NCBI GenBank assembly: GCA_947455285.1
Contig: CANGOK010000040.1
Span: 1-15,395 of the forward strand
Direction: 5' to 3'
From: Beijerinckiaceae bacterium
GTDB lineage: Bacteria; Pseudomonadota; Alphaproteobacteria; Rhizobiales; Beijerinckiaceae
DNA length: 15,395 nucleotides
Shown: in pieces, positions 7,444-13,386 of the stretch
Layout: every line of letters begins with the position of its first letter
How positions within the stretch are numbered: position 1 is the stretch's first letter
The notes under the pieces: model-generated
The model's input: the letters and a program-made list of their open reading frames with translations, nothing else
Databases searched by the model: none
Told to the model about the DNA's origin: nothing
Program-made: the position numbers and the translations under genes

Positions 7444-8402
7444 ACCGGCGTCAATCGCTCAGGACGGAGTCTGCGACTATAGATGAAGAGTTCGCCGCCG
7501 CCGTGCTGGCTGGTCTTTCAGCTGCGCCCAAGCGACTTCCTTGCCGCTATTTCTACGATGCGCGCGGCAGCGAATTGTTCGAAGAAATCACCGAGCTCGA
7601 AGAATATTACCCCACGCGCACCGAGCTTGCGATCCTGCGCGAACATGCGGGGGAATTGGCGGAGCGCGCACCGCCCGGGGCGGTGCTGGTCGAGTTTGGC
7701 TCAGGCTCCAGCCGCAAGACGGAAGTATTGCTCGACGCGATGCCGAACCTTGGCGCCTATGTCGCGATCGACGTGTCGGCTAGCGCGCTTGGGGGCGCGC
7801 GCAGACGACTTGAAGCGTGCTACCCTCGCCTGCGCGTCATCACCCGTACGGGCGATTTTCGAATGCCGCTCGATCTGCCCGTCGAATTGGCTGATGCGCC
7901 ACGGCTCGGCTTTTTTCCCGGGTCCACCATCGGCAACCTCACGCGCGAGGAGGCGGTTCGCCTCATGGGCGACATGAGGCGCACGCTTGGCGCCGGCGCA
8001 CGGCTGGTGATCGGCGCGGATCTCCTGAAGGACGAGGCGCGCCTGCTGCGCGCCTATGATGACGCGAAGGGCGTCACGGCGGCGTTCAATCTCAACCTGC
8101 TCGCGCGGATCAATCGCGAGCTTGGGGCGGATTTCGACCTGGCGGGATTCGCTCACGAAGCCTATTTCGACGCCGGCCAAAGCCGTATCGAAATGCGGCT
8201 GGTGAGCCTGCGCGGGCAGGAGGCGCATGTGCTGGGCCGCCGATTCGCCTTCGCCCCGCAGGAACGCATCCATACGGAATATTCCCACAAATATACGGTG
8301 GAGGACTTTCAGGCGCTGGCGCGCCGGGCTGGCTGGTCGCGAGTGGCTGTTTGGCGCGATGCGGAGCTTCTGTTCAGCGTTCACGAGCTGATTGCGCCCT
8401 AA
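7440..8402 (+). CDS. egtD: L-histidine N(alpha)-methyltransferase EgtD
   Basis: EgtD transfers three methyl groups from S-adenosylmethionine to the amino group of histidine, giving hercynine, the EgtB substrate. The 320-residue product has the family signature in order: RYFYDARGSELFEEIT (36-51), the Tyr of EEYYPTRTE (54-62), and the SAM-binding VEFGSGSSRKT (84-94). FFPGSTIGN (158-166) follows, then AYDDAKGVTAAFNLNLLARI (205-224) and IHTEYSHKY (277-285). Positions matching the known histidine-binding residues of the mycobacterial enzyme are present: the Tyr near 57, N166, Y206, E280 and S282. The start overlaps the egtB stop by four bases, so the two are translationally coupled. Downstream, 87 bases separate it from gatB. 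No egtA, egtC or egtE is seen nearby. Confidence 0.97.
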   Translation: MNRRQSLRTESATIDEEFAAAVLAGLSAAPKRLPCRYFYDARGSELFEEITELEEYYPTRTELAILREHAGELAERAPPGAVLVEFGSGSSRKTEVLLDAMPNLGAYVAIDVSASALGGARRRLEACYPRLRVITRTGDFRMPLDLPVELADAPRLGFFPGSTIGNLTREEAVRLMGDMRRTLGAGARLVIGADLLKDEARLLRAYDDAKGVTAAFNLNLLARINRELGADFDLAGFAHEAYFDAGQSRIEMRLVSLRGQEAHVLGRRFAFAPQERIHTEYSHKYTVEDFQALARRAGWSRVAVWRDAELLFSVHELIAP

Positions 8403-8489
8403 AAGCTTGTTCGCCGGCCTTAGTCCTTCTAGAAGAAGCAGGAACCCGCGCGGTCGCCTGCCGTCCGCGCCAAGCTCGCGGACAGGTCC

Positions 8490-9959
8490 ATGAACGCACC
8501 CGCCAATCCATCGAAACTCATCAAGGGCGCCACCGGCGATTGGGAGATCGTCGTCGGCATGGAGATCCATGCCCAGGTATCGTCGAGGTCGAAGCTCTTC
8601 TCGGGCGCCTCGACCGATTTCGGCGGCGATCCCAACAGCCATGTGTCGCTCGTGGATGCGGCCATGCCGGGCATGCTGCCGGTGATCAACGAAGAGTGCA
8701 TCAAGCAGGCGGTGCGCACTGGCATCGGCCTCAAGGCGCAGATCAACCACCGCTCGACCTTCGACCGGAAGAACTATTTCTATCCCGACCTTCCGCAGGG
8801 CTATCAGATCTCCCAGTACAAGAGCCCTATCGTGGGCGAGGGGCAGGTCATCGTCGATGTGACGCCGACCGAGCAGATCACCGTCGGCATCGAGCGTCTG
8901 CATCTGGAGCAGGACGCCGGCAAGTCCCTGCATGACCAGTCGCCGACCGACAGCTTTGTGGACCTCAACCGCTCCGGCGTGGCGCTGATGGAGATCGTGT
9001 CGAAGCCCGACATCCGCTCGGCCGAAGAGGCGCGCGCCTATGTCACCAAGCTGCGCACCATCCTGCGCTACCTCGGCACCTGCGACGGCAATATGGAGCA
9101 GGGCAGCCTGCGCGCCGACGTGAACGTCTCTGTCCGCCGTCCGGGCGAGGGGCTGGGCACGCGCTGCGAGATCAAGAACGTCAACTCGATTCGCTTCATC
9201 GGCCAGGCCGTCGAAGTCGAGGCGCGGCGCCAGATCGGCATTCTGGAAGATGGCGGGTCCATCGATCAGGAGACGCGCCTGTTCGATCCCGCGCGCGGCG
9301 AAACGCGCTCCATGCGTTCGAAGGAAGAGGCGCATGATTATCGCTACTTCCCCGACCCGGATCTGCTCCCGCTGGAGTTCGACGAGGCTTTCGTGGAAGA
9401 CCTCGCGCGCGATCTGCCCGAACTGCCGGACGAAAAGAAGGCGCGCTTCATGCGCGATTATGGCATCGCTTCCTATGATGCAGGCGTGCTCGTCGCCGAG
9501 CGCGCTTCGGCTGATTTCTACGAGGCGGTCGCCAAGGGGCGCGACGCCAAGATGGCCGCCAATTGGGTCATCAACGAACTGTTCGGCCGCCTGAACAAGG
9601 AAGGCCATGACATTGTGTCGTCGCCCGTCAGCGCTGATCAGCTTGGCGCCATCGTCGACCTCATTTCGGAGGGCGTCATCTCCGGCAAGATCGCGAAGGA
9701 TCTCTTCGAGATCGTCTGGACCGAGGGCGGCGATCCGCGTGAGCTGGTCGAGACGCGCGGCATGAAGCAGGTCACTGACACCGGCGCCATCGAAGCGGCG
9801 GTGGATGCGATCATCGCAGCTAATCCCGACAAGGTCGCGCAGGCGCAAGCCAAGCCCACCATGCTCGGTTGGTTTGTCGGACAGGTGATGAAGCAGACCG
9901 GCGGCAAGGCCAATCCGCAGTCAGTGAACGATCTGCTGAAGCGAAAACTCGGCATTTGA
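8490..9959 (+). CDS. gatB: Asp-tRNA(Asn)/Glu-tRNA(Gln) amidotransferase subunit B
   Basis: GatB phosphorylates the misacylated Glu- or Asp-tRNA and amidates it with ammonia channelled from GatA. The 489-residue product is of normal length. The catalytic cradle domain (about 18-305) begins with WEIVVGMEIHAQ and contains FDRKNYFYPDLPQGYQISQY. It goes on with HLEQDAGKSLHD, DLNRSGVALMEIVSKPD, GNMEQGSLRADVNVSVR, RCEIKNVNSIRF and EAHDYRYFPDPDLLPL. The tail (about 340-489) is the helical and YqeY-like tRNA-binding part, ending in VGQVMKQTGGKANPQSVNDLLKRKL. An AGG lies before the ATG at 8490. The gene is separated from gatA by egtB-egtD, which is unusual for this set. A strong stem follows its stop. 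Confidence 0.97.
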   Translation: MNAPANPSKLIKGATGDWEIVVGMEIHAQVSSRSKLFSGASTDFGGDPNSHVSLVDAAMPGMLPVINEECIKQAVRTGIGLKAQINHRSTFDRKNYFYPDLPQGYQISQYKSPIVGEGQVIVDVTPTEQITVGIERLHLEQDAGKSLHDQSPTDSFVDLNRSGVALMEIVSKPDIRSAEEARAYVTKLRTILRYLGTCDGNMEQGSLRADVNVSVRRPGEGLGTRCEIKNVNSIRFIGQAVEVEARRQIGILEDGGSIDQETRLFDPARGETRSMRSKEEAHDYRYFPDPDLLPLEFDEAFVEDLARDLPELPDEKKARFMRDYGIASYDAGVLVAERASADFYEAVAKGRDAKMAANWVINELFGRLNKEGHDIVSSPVSADQLGAIVDLISEGVISGKIAKDLFEIVWTEGGDPRELVETRGMKQVTDTGAIEAAVDAIIAANPDKVAQAQAKPTMLGWFVGQVMKQTGGKANPQSVNDLLKRKLGI

Positions 9960-9970
9960 ACTTATGAAAT

Positions 9971-9995
9971 GGCGACCGGATCCCATCCGGTCGCC
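9971..9995 (+). terminator. Strong stem-loop after gatB, probable terminator
   Basis: Starting 11 bases past the gatB stop, GGCGACCGGAT (9971-9981) pairs perfectly with ATCCGGTCGCC (9985-9995) around a three-base loop. There is no T run after the stem, so it may act with Rho or protect the 3' end of the message rather than being a classical intrinsic terminator. Confidence 0.55.
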
Positions 9996-10198
9996 GCCTC
10001 GAATCGTGGTCACGGCCGAGCTGGTCCAAGGACGGCGTAGTTCAAAAGCGGATGATGAGCTTCGGTTTCGGAGTGTCCATTCCGCACCACCCCAAAATTT
10101 TTTCATATGTTTTGAATGACGGTTCGAGCCTGCGTGGATGCGGGTGATGACGTCATATCCTCTGGCTGGCCTCGCTTGGCGTCAGCCTCTTCCCGAGG

Positions 10199-10471
10199 TC
10201 ATTGATGAACTAGAGGGGCAAGATGCAAATGCATCCAGGGCGTTGCTGCTTCGCCTGTGATGCGGCGCCGGATGGCGTGAAGATAAGCTAGTAAATATAG
10301 ATGTTTCTTGGCGCCAAATTGCCGCTGCCTCATCAGGAATTTACGACGGTCCCTGGGGCTATTTCGCGGCTGCTTGTTCGGTAAGATCGTCTTCAATGTG
10401 CGGCTTTCGAACGCTCTCGTCGTGCTGGCGATATAGCTATTTGCAGCCCCATTTTCTCGCAGGGGAGAGCC
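10199..10471 (-). pseudogene. Possible gene remnant, unrecognised
   Basis: The minus-strand frame runs open from just after a stop codon (10472-10474) to a stop at 10199. It reads SPLRENGAANSYIAS, then FESRTLKTILPNKQ, FLMRQRQFGAKKHLYLLAYL and HAIRRRITGEAATPWMHL. The composition, with scattered hydrophobic helices and balanced charge, looks more like coding sequence than chance. However, the only ATG (10333) is internal, the TTG at 10396 lacks a ribosome binding site, and no family is recognised. It could be the tail of a decayed gene or a chance open frame in GC-rich DNA. Confidence 0.2.
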
Positions 10472-10544
10472 TTATCTCGCTGATGAATCGCTAGCGACTG
10501 CACTTGCATGAGTCATGAAGCGCGCTACGGTATTAAAGCCTGTT

Positions 10545-10560
10545 GTCGATTTATATCGAC
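10545..10560. promoter_or_regulatory. Inverted repeat upstream of the H1-like gene, possible operator
   Basis: GTCGAT and ATCGAC flank a TTAT spacer, 31 bases before the start codon at 10592. The position fits a regulator site overlapping a promoter or leader. No known regulator consensus is recognised. Confidence 0.3.
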
Positions 10561-10591
10561 GTGTTGACTTTCAAATCAGAGGGGACCTCAG

Positions 10592-11020
10592 ATGGCCAAG
10601 GCGACTACAAAACGTAAACCAGCGAAAAAGACCGCCGCGAAGAAGACCGCGCGCAAAGCTGCCGTGAAGAAGACCGCCACCAAAAAGACCGCAGCCAAGA
10701 AAGCCGTAGCGAAGAAGACTGCAGCGAAGAAGACCGTCCGTAAGGGCGCCGTGAAGAAAGCCGCTGTGAAGAAGACGCCTGCAAAGAAGAGCGCTGCAAA
10801 GAAGAGCGCCGCGAAAAAAACGGCGGTGAAGAAGCCGGCTCGGAAGACGGCTGTAAAGAAGACCGCAGCGAAGAAGACCGTCCGTAAGGGCGCCGGCCCG
10901 AAGGCTGCCGCGAAGAAGACCACACGCAAGGCCGCGGTGAAGAAGGCGCCTCGCAATGCTCGCGTCGCGATTCCTGCTCCGGCGCCGGTGGCGACCCCCG
11001 GCGATAACGAGAATAATTAA
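10592..11020 (+). CDS. Histone H1-like lysine/alanine-repeat DNA-binding protein
   Basis: The 142-residue product is almost entirely short KKTAAKKT-type repeats from about residue 5 to 120 and is built of Lys, Ala, Thr, Arg and Val. It is very basic and probably disordered. It ends in a different, uncharged-to-acidic tail, VAIPAPAPVATPGDNENN. This composition matches bacterial histone H1-like proteins (such as those of Bordetella and Chlamydia), which coat or condense DNA through charge. Nucleoid binding is inferred from composition only. A strong GAGGGGA (10578-10584) lies seven bases before the ATG. The gene is monocistronic, ending at a clear intrinsic terminator. A segment of 31 bases is repeated exactly within it, a sign of growth by internal duplication. 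Confidence 0.85.
   Translation: MAKATTKRKPAKKTAAKKTARKAAVKKTATKKTAAKKAVAKKTAAKKTVRKGAVKKAAVKKTPAKKSAAKKSAAKKTAVKKPARKTAVKKTAAKKTVRKGAGPKAAAKKTTRKAAVKKAPRNARVAIPAPAPVATPGDNENN
10721..10895 (+). repeat. Exact 31-base direct repeat inside the H1-like gene
   Basis: Copies lie at 10721-10751 and 10865-10895, 144 bases (48 codons) apart and in the same frame, both encoding AAKKTVRKGA. The match continues leftward with one mismatch for eight more bases. The whole-codon spacing means slippage or recombination between copies would delete 48 residues without a frameshift. Confidence 0.85.
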
Positions 11021-11088
11021 TCAGGCCGCTTAGAAGATCCTCGCCGCAGGGTGCTGGATGATTTGCAAGCCTGACCTTGAACGACCTG

Positions 11089-11121
11089 CCGCCCTTCGCT
11101 CGCGAAGGGCGGTTTCTTTTT
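11089..11121 (+). terminator. Intrinsic terminator after the H1-like gene
   Basis: CCGCCCTTCG (11089-11098) pairs perfectly with CGAAGGGCGG (11103-11112) around a CTCG loop, followed at once by TTTCTTTTT. This is a textbook Rho-independent terminator on the plus strand, 69 bases past the stop. The convergent gene on the other strand ends at its right edge. Confidence 0.92.
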
Positions 11122-11528
11122 CAGCGCTGATTGCTGCAATGTTCAAAGAATTCGATCCATATCAGCCCGGTCGTCCGCCCTGCCATTTTGCGCTGGCTCC
11201 ACTCTTGCGCGCAGGCCCGATGCAGCGCGCGCCATTCCTGACGCGATTGTGACGGCGGATGGGACGAGGTTTGGGTCTGCGCGGTCGTAGGAGCTTCGGC
11301 CTTAGGTCCAGATTGCGCCTGAGCAGATTGCGCTTGCGCCTTGTTATCTCGTGGACGTGGGGCAGGTTGCGGCTGTGCGCCGACGCCGCTCGCCGTCAGC
11401 GCCGCCATGGCGGCGCTGATGATCATCGTCTTGGTGATGGATGAGCTCGTACGCTTGCAACCACGCAACGCCTTAGACCGATTTAAGTCGTCAGGCCGCA
11501 TGACGATCGTAGAGACATGATCTTTCAT
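11121..11528 (-). CDS. Small exported hypothetical protein with Pro/Gln-rich linker
   Basis: From the ATG at 11528 the product has 135 residues. A basic stretch (GCKRTSSSITK) leads into a hydrophobic segment (TMIISAAMAALTASGVGA), which looks like a signal peptide cleaved before QPQPAP. A low-complexity Pro/Gln/Ala linker follows. The C-terminal 38 residues form a compact motif: W..LH.AC..EWS..K..G, then IWIEFF.HC, with two cysteines 25 apart that could form a disulfide. Short periplasmic proteins with such a C-EW-K-W-F-C pattern are frequent in rhizobia; that is recalled, not searched. The start is uncertain: ATGs at 11501 and 11426 are alternatives, none has a good ribosome site, and the frame is open to 11687. 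The gene converges with the H1-like gene. Function is unknown. Confidence 0.6.
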   Translation of the reverse strand: MKDHVSTIVMRPDDLNRSKALRGCKRTSSSITKTMIISAAMAALTASGVGAQPQPAPRPRDNKAQAQSAQAQSGPKAEAPTTAQTQTSSHPPSQSRQEWRALHRACAQEWSQRKMAGRTTGLIWIEFFEHCSNQR

Positions 11529-11795
11529 GATCTTCAGTTGCGCGTTCCGCTTTCCCTTGCGCGGCGCATTCCGCGCGTGCGCGTTTGTGAATTTGTGTCT
11601 TTCTATCTTCGTCCGGTCAAGCAAGCCCCAAGGCTTCCGACCTCTCAGCTTAGCTATGGCCGCAAATGCGCCAAGAAGTTCGAGCAAATAGCTTCATCGC
11701 TCCTTCGTGAAGCCCGCTTGAAAGCCGGTGCGCGATGACATGTTGGGGCGATCCAGGCCATCTGAATTGGCTCTTTTAACGAAGCAGGAGACAAC

Positions 11796-12149
11796 ATGGG
11801 CGCTCGCAGCCTAGCCATTCTGACAGGTACGCTCGCTTTCCTTTCAATTCCCAGCGCACAGGCGGGCAATTATGATGGGCCGTGGTCCGTTCAGTTGTCC
11901 ACCGAACAGGGGCAATGCGGTTTGAACTACAAGGGCCAGGTGAATGTGTCCGGCGGACATATCGCTGAGAGCGGCCTCTTCGTTCAGACCTCGGGGGCTG
12001 TGGATGCTTCGGGTCGCGTCGCCATTCGGATGACCCGGGGGTCGGATCAGCTCGCCGCAGGCGGCAAGTTGAATGGGGCCTCCGGCGGCGGCCGCTGGCA
12101 TTCGCCGACGCAGCAATGCTCAGGCCGCTGGATCGCTGCGCGTCTGTGA
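11796..12149 (+). CDS. Small periplasmic hypothetical protein
   Basis: The 117-residue product starts with a clear Sec signal peptide (GARSLAILTGTLAFLSIPS, cleavage after AQA at residue 23). The mature part of about 94 residues is rich in Gly, Ser and short beta-like stretches: NYDGPWSVQLSTEQGQC, VDASGRVAIRMTRG, GGKLNGASGGGRWHS and CSGRWIAARL. Cysteines at 41 and 108 probably pair. Rhizobial genomes often carry such small secreted proteins with a YDG-W-SV start and a CSGRW end; the similarity is from memory. The start is well supported by AGGAG seven bases before the ATG. Function is unknown. A possible terminator follows. Confidence 0.82.
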   Translation: MGARSLAILTGTLAFLSIPSAQAGNYDGPWSVQLSTEQGQCGLNYKGQVNVSGGHIAESGLFVQTSGAVDASGRVAIRMTRGSDQLAAGGKLNGASGGGRWHSPTQQCSGRWIAARL

Positions 12150-12159
12150 AAAATGCCTT

Positions 12160-12188
12160 GCTGGCGCGCTGATTTTCGGTGCGCCAGC
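12160..12188 (+). terminator. Possible weak terminator after the periplasmic protein gene
   Basis: GCTGGCGC (12160-12167) pairs with GCGCCAGC (12181-12188) around a 13-base loop, 11 bases after the stop. The run after it (CTTGCTTTAT) is only partly T, so efficiency is doubtful. Confidence 0.45.
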
Positions 12189-12279
12189 CTTGCTTTATGG
12201 GTCTGGCGAGACGGAGTGCGAACGGCTATGATCCTCTCCTGCAGATGACGCGTATGGCGCGCTGCTTAGGGAGATAGCA

Positions 12280-13386
12280 ATGACGACCCGTCGCTCGTTC
12301 GTAGTCGGCGCTCTTGGGAGCGCCGCTTTTTTCGGTTCCTCGCAATCCAGCTTCGCGCAGGGCGTGCCCGCTGGGTACCCGGCTGATTATGCGGACCTCA
12401 TCGCTCGCGCGAAGAAGGAAGGTCGGGTCGCGATCTACACCTCCACCGACGAAGCCCAGGGGCAGCCGCTGGTTGAAGCTTTCAAGCAAGCCTATGGCAT
12501 TGCGGTCGACTACAACGGCCTTGGCACGACCGACGTTTACAACCGCGTGATTAGCGAAGGGGCGGCTGGACAAGTGGGCGCCGACGTTGCCTGGACCAGC
12601 TCCATGGACCTGCAGATGGTGCTCGCGGGCAAGGGGCTTCTCGACACCTACCTTTCGCCGGAAGCGGCTCATTTCCCTCAGACTTCGATCTACAAGGATA
12701 TGGTCTTCGGGACCTCGGTCGAGCCCGTGGCGATGATCTACAACAAGAACCTGCTGAAGGCTGAGTGGGTCCCCAAGACCCGCGCTGATCTCGTCAAGCT
12801 GCTGCAGGAATACGGCAAGGACCTGAAGGGCAAGGTGGCCTCCTTCGACCCTGAAAAGAGCGGCATCGGCTTCCTGCTCGCGCAGACCGATTTGCAGAAC
12901 ACATCCTCCTTCTGGGATCTCGCCAAGGCCTTCGGCGCGGCGGATGGCAAGGTTTATGGCAGCTCCGGCGCCATGCGCGAAAAGGTCGTCTCCGGCGAAC
13001 AGATCGTCGCCTTCAATGTCATTGGTTCCTATGCGCTCCAGTGGCAGAAGGAATCCCCTGTGGTCGGCGTTTCCTTCGCGAGCGATTACACCTCGGCGTT
13101 CCAGCGCGTCGCCAGCGTCACCAAGAATGCGCCTCATCCCGCGGCTGGTCGTCTCTTCCTTGATTTCATGCTGTCTGAAAAAGGGCAGGCGATCCTCGCC
13201 GACAAGGGCGTGCCGCCGTTGCGCAAGGGTTACAAGGGCGCTCTCGACGCTGAGGAGATCGGCAAGCTGACCGGCGGCAACATGAAGGTTATCCCTGTCG
13301 ACGAAAAGCTTGCGGGCAACATGAATCCCAAGCTGCGCTCCGAATTCTTCCAGATCTGGAGGAAAGCCATGCGCGGCGAAGGCTGA
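12280..13386 (+). CDS. ABC transporter substrate-binding protein, Fe(III)/AfuA-like family, Tat-exported
   Basis: The 368-residue product is a periplasmic type 2 binding protein, the capture subunit of the importer encoded by this operon. The N-terminus TTRRSFVVGALGSAAFFG has a twin-arginine motif and ends in SSFAQ, so export by Tat with cleavage near residue 26 is likely. Family features are RVAIYTSTDEAQGQPLVEAF, EPVAMIYNKNLL, and the C-terminal HPAAGRLFLDFMLSEKGQAI. The pair of adjacent tyrosines that bind iron in FbpA-type proteins is not seen: the matching region reads GSYALQWQKESP. Iron is therefore not assured, and phosphonate, polyamine or another ligand is possible. AGGGAG (12268-12273) precedes the ATG. 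The stop overlaps the permease start by one base (TGATG). Confidence 0.9.
   Translation: MTTRRSFVVGALGSAAFFGSSQSSFAQGVPAGYPADYADLIARAKKEGRVAIYTSTDEAQGQPLVEAFKQAYGIAVDYNGLGTTDVYNRVISEGAAGQVGADVAWTSSMDLQMVLAGKGLLDTYLSPEAAHFPQTSIYKDMVFGTSVEPVAMIYNKNLLKAEWVPKTRADLVKLLQEYGKDLKGKVASFDPEKSGIGFLLAQTDLQNTSSFWDLAKAFGAADGKVYGSSGAMREKVVSGEQIVAFNVIGSYALQWQKESPVVGVSFASDYTSAFQRVASVTKNAPHPAAGRLFLDFMLSEKGQAILADKGVPPLRKGYKGALDAEEIGKLTGGNMKVIPVDEKLAGNMNPKLRSEFFQIWRKAMRGEG

Larger units (their letters stand above)
9996..10591. other. Gene-poor gap before the histone H1-like gene
   Basis: No confident gene lies in this 596-base stretch. Visible structure is small: the palindrome ATGACGTCAT (10147-10156), GATGCA-AA-TGCATC (10222-10235), TCGCTAGCGA (10488-10497) and GTCGAT-TTAT-ATCGAC (10545-10560). 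There is also an A/T run near 10095 and a GANTC methylation site at 10510-10514. A minus-strand frame from 10471 down to 10199 stays open for 90 codons without a good start and may be a gene remnant; it is listed separately. The right end must hold the promoter of the following gene, but no convincing -35/-10 pair was found. Confidence 0.5.

Noticed and set aside
7701..9848. A 715-codon open frame on the minus strand across egtD and gatB
   Set aside because: It is antisense to two certain genes. Its product is Arg/Asp/His/Ala-rich without family motifs, as expected from the third-position GC bias of the real genes.
10040..10090. A tRNA-like acceptor pairing (GCGGA with TCCGC followed by ACCA)
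   Set aside because: The span is too short for a tRNA and no D, anticodon or T arm can be drawn.
9921..10106. Minus-strand frame starting MKKFWGGAEW over the gatB end and terminator stem
   Set aside because: It is Ser/Arg-rich without motifs, runs through the gatB terminator stem and into gatB, and is best explained as chance.
10592..10980. Regular repeats suggesting a CRISPR array
   Set aside because: The repeats are short codon-level AAGAAGACC-type units without unique spacers of constant length, and they encode a continuous Lys/Ala protein.
11517..11738. A 73-codon plus-strand frame ending KKFEQIASSLLREARLKAGAR
   Set aside because: The tail looks helix-like, but the frame has no clear ribosome site, overlaps the start of the minus-strand exported protein gene and matches no known family. 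It is probably chance.
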